DNA of 64,000 bases from Pogonophryne albipinna (Eukaryota; Chordata; Actinopteri; Perciformes; Artedidraconidae). A program made the translations under genes and the position numbers. Shown one piece after another: positions 62,671 to 64,000 of the stretch. The stretch's first letter is position 1; every line of letters starts with the position of its first letter. The stretch lies in NCBI GenBank assembly GCA_028583405.1, contig CM053243.1, positions 25,012,867 through 25,076,866 of the forward strand. Direction: 5' to 3'. The notes beneath the pieces are model-generated. The model was not told where the DNA came from and did not search any database. It saw nothing but the letters and a program-made list of their open reading frames with translations.

Positions 62671-63261
62671 ACACAATAGGCGCGTTCACACCGGAGTACT
62701 TTTACCCGTACTTTTCCCGTTTAGTTCTGTTAGTGCAGGGGTCGGCAACCCGCGGCCCTCGAGCCGCATGCGGCCCTTTAAGCCCTCTGCTCTGGCTCCC
62801 TTGAGCTTAGACAAAAATAAGAAGGAAATAAAATAAAAGTATTTGTAGGACTATTTATATTTTTTTGCATGGTTGAAAATGTTTTGTATCTTGTATTTTG
62901 AGGTGATACTGTGACACATAAATAAAAAACAAAACGGTTTTAATTAGGTCAACTAAAATATGCGTCACATCCTGCTACGGTCCCGCGCTTGCGCCTTTTC
63001 TTGCAGGTGAATAACCTGAACCCCGGCTCGATGAGCGAACTATGGATAAATCAAAGCAAAGTATCGGAGGAACACAGGATTTAGTTCTGCGTGGACAGAG
63101 TTATATGTTTTCACAGCAAAATATGCTGGTTTACCGCTATGTTTGATATGTAGAGAGAAGTTGTCAAAGGTGCTGCAGCCTTTACGTATCGAGGAACAAC
63201 ATGGGAGAGTAAGACAGCTGACGATCTTCAGTCATAATTCAATGGGTATGTCATTTATTTC

Positions 63262-63357
63262 AGAAACACTTTTTGTTATATTCCATGGAATGCTCTTAAC
63301 ATCCCGATAGCAATGAATATATTAAATGCTTTGACAATAAATACATAAAAAAATGTA
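63262..63357. mobile_element. Fragment of the TTAAAGG MITE family
   Basis: TATATTCCATGGAATGCTCT followed by TAACATCCCGATAGCAATGA is the reverse complement of part of the dimer at 38040-38738. Confidence 0.65.
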
Positions 63358-63489
63358 TCTCTGGCACCCCCCCCCCCCACCATTGGCTGTGTGAATTGCA
63401 AACCACGCCCCGTAAAACTCTGAAAAGTGTTGTGAAGCCGCCATTGTATTTGCCGGCATTAGCATTAGCCCCGCGCACCAACGGAGAGA

Positions 63490-63587
63490 GAATAACTTAT
63501 GGCAACACAAAGAAAAAGACATGGGAGCGGTGGAGTGATGAGGAGGTGTCGGCGTTCTGGCGATTTACTCGGAAGGCTTCAGTATAA
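63490..63587 (+). pseudogene. Myb/SANT-like fragment of a Harbinger protein
   Basis: The plus strand reads KKKTWERWSDEEVSAFW, the first helix of the Myb-like DNA-binding protein encoded by PIF/Harbinger transposons. It is followed soon by a stop. Confidence 0.5.
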
Positions 63588-63985
63588 GCTGCTGGGAGTC
63601 CCAGAAGCTTCTACTGAAGCCAGTCCCCAACTCCGGGGACTTCCAGCCAGGAACTTCAGGTGACAGTATACGCCGTGAAGTGGATTGCGGCCTACGGCCT
63701 GCCAGTAAACGCAAAGCAGAAGAAGAAGAAGTGACGTCAGCGGCTTCATTTGCGTAATTTCCCCTCAGGGAACTTATTCCGGTGTGAACGCGATCTGTAC
63801 TTAGTTACATGGGGGTATTAAGTGCTAGCACTAAGGGCTGGCACTAAGTGCTGGGCACTAAGTACGGCAAAGTACTTGGAGTGAAAGCGGCTATTGGTGC
63901 TTTAGGAGGATATTAAGGTGATAAGGTGGGCGAGGGTTACCTTGGTTGGTCATTTGCTAATGGTTCCCGTTTAGTTCTGTTAGTG

Positions 63986-64000
63986 CAGGGGTCGGCAACC
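63986..64000 (+). mobile_element. Start of a second hAT-like terminus, cut by the window edge
   Basis: CAGGGGTCGGCAACC repeats the terminus at 62736, together with the 22 bases before it. Confidence 0.5.

Larger units (their letters stand above)
62680..63790. mobile_element. PIF/Harbinger-like relic with nested hAT piece
   Basis: Inverted ends GCGTTCACACCGG (about 62684) and CCGGTGTGAACGC (about 63770). The interior carries a Myb/SANT-like coding fragment as in Harbinger elements. Inside the left part, CAGGGGTCGGCAACC at 62736 begins a hAT-Charlie-like sequence, and a MITE fragment lies at 63262-63357. The limits are inferred from the inverted ends. Confidence 0.5.

Overview
The window is a piece of a ray-finned fish (teleost) nuclear genome. 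It holds spliced vertebrate genes with long AT-rich introns, long (GT)n microsatellites, and a mix of LINE, Ty3/gypsy-type LTR, P-like, hAT-like and other DNA transposons typical of fish. No rRNA, tRNA, CRISPR array or prokaryotic operon was found. The species cannot be named from the sequence.

Host genes, left to right. (1) cdh16 (KSP-cadherin), minus strand: ten 5' coding exons (1531-13460) and a probable untranslated first exon near 13995-14060; the 3' half lies beyond the left edge. (2) rrad, an RGK-family GTPase, minus strand: complete in four coding exons (17612-19498), with a TATA box at about 19904-19915. The cdh16-rrad pair matches the human CDH16/RRAD neighbourhood. (3) atp5mc3, ATP synthase c-subunit, plus strand: complete in four coding exons (24394-26612), with a perfect NRF-1-type site upstream. 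(4) nsun3, mitochondrial tRNA-Met cytosine-5 methyltransferase, plus strand: six exons (28365-37527) reconstructed as an uninterrupted 424-aa protein. Intron 1 holds a recent LTR retroelement and intron 4 a hAT relic.

From about 37.5 kb to the right edge the window is transposon territory without a recognisable host gene. It holds a tandem-dimer MITE (38.0-38.7 kb) and a hAT-type MITE with a perfect 8-bp target duplication (41.4-41.8 kb). A duplicate L2-type LINE 3' end lies at 42.8 kb. A nested block at 46.8-54.2 kb combines a palindromic element with 386-bp inverted arms carrying a CXC-domain protein fragment, two near-identical 1.1-kb insertions with 8-bp target duplications, and a THAP-bearing P-like element. 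A full-length Gmr1-like LTR retrotransposon with integrase before reverse transcriptase lies at 55.1-61.5 kb, and PIF/Harbinger and hAT pieces lie at the right end.

The most interesting points are the following. The non-autonomous Gmr1-like element in nsun3 intron 1 has apparently identical LTRs, has lost RT and integrase, and carries at the end of its gag-protease frame a piece that looks captured from the host gene ssrp1 (start of the HMG box). The palindromic CXC-protein element belongs to no superfamily I can name. The 1.1-kb twin insertions lack clear terminal inverted repeats but have clean 8-bp target duplications. Both LTR elements carry a capsid region resembling the vertebrate SCAN domain.
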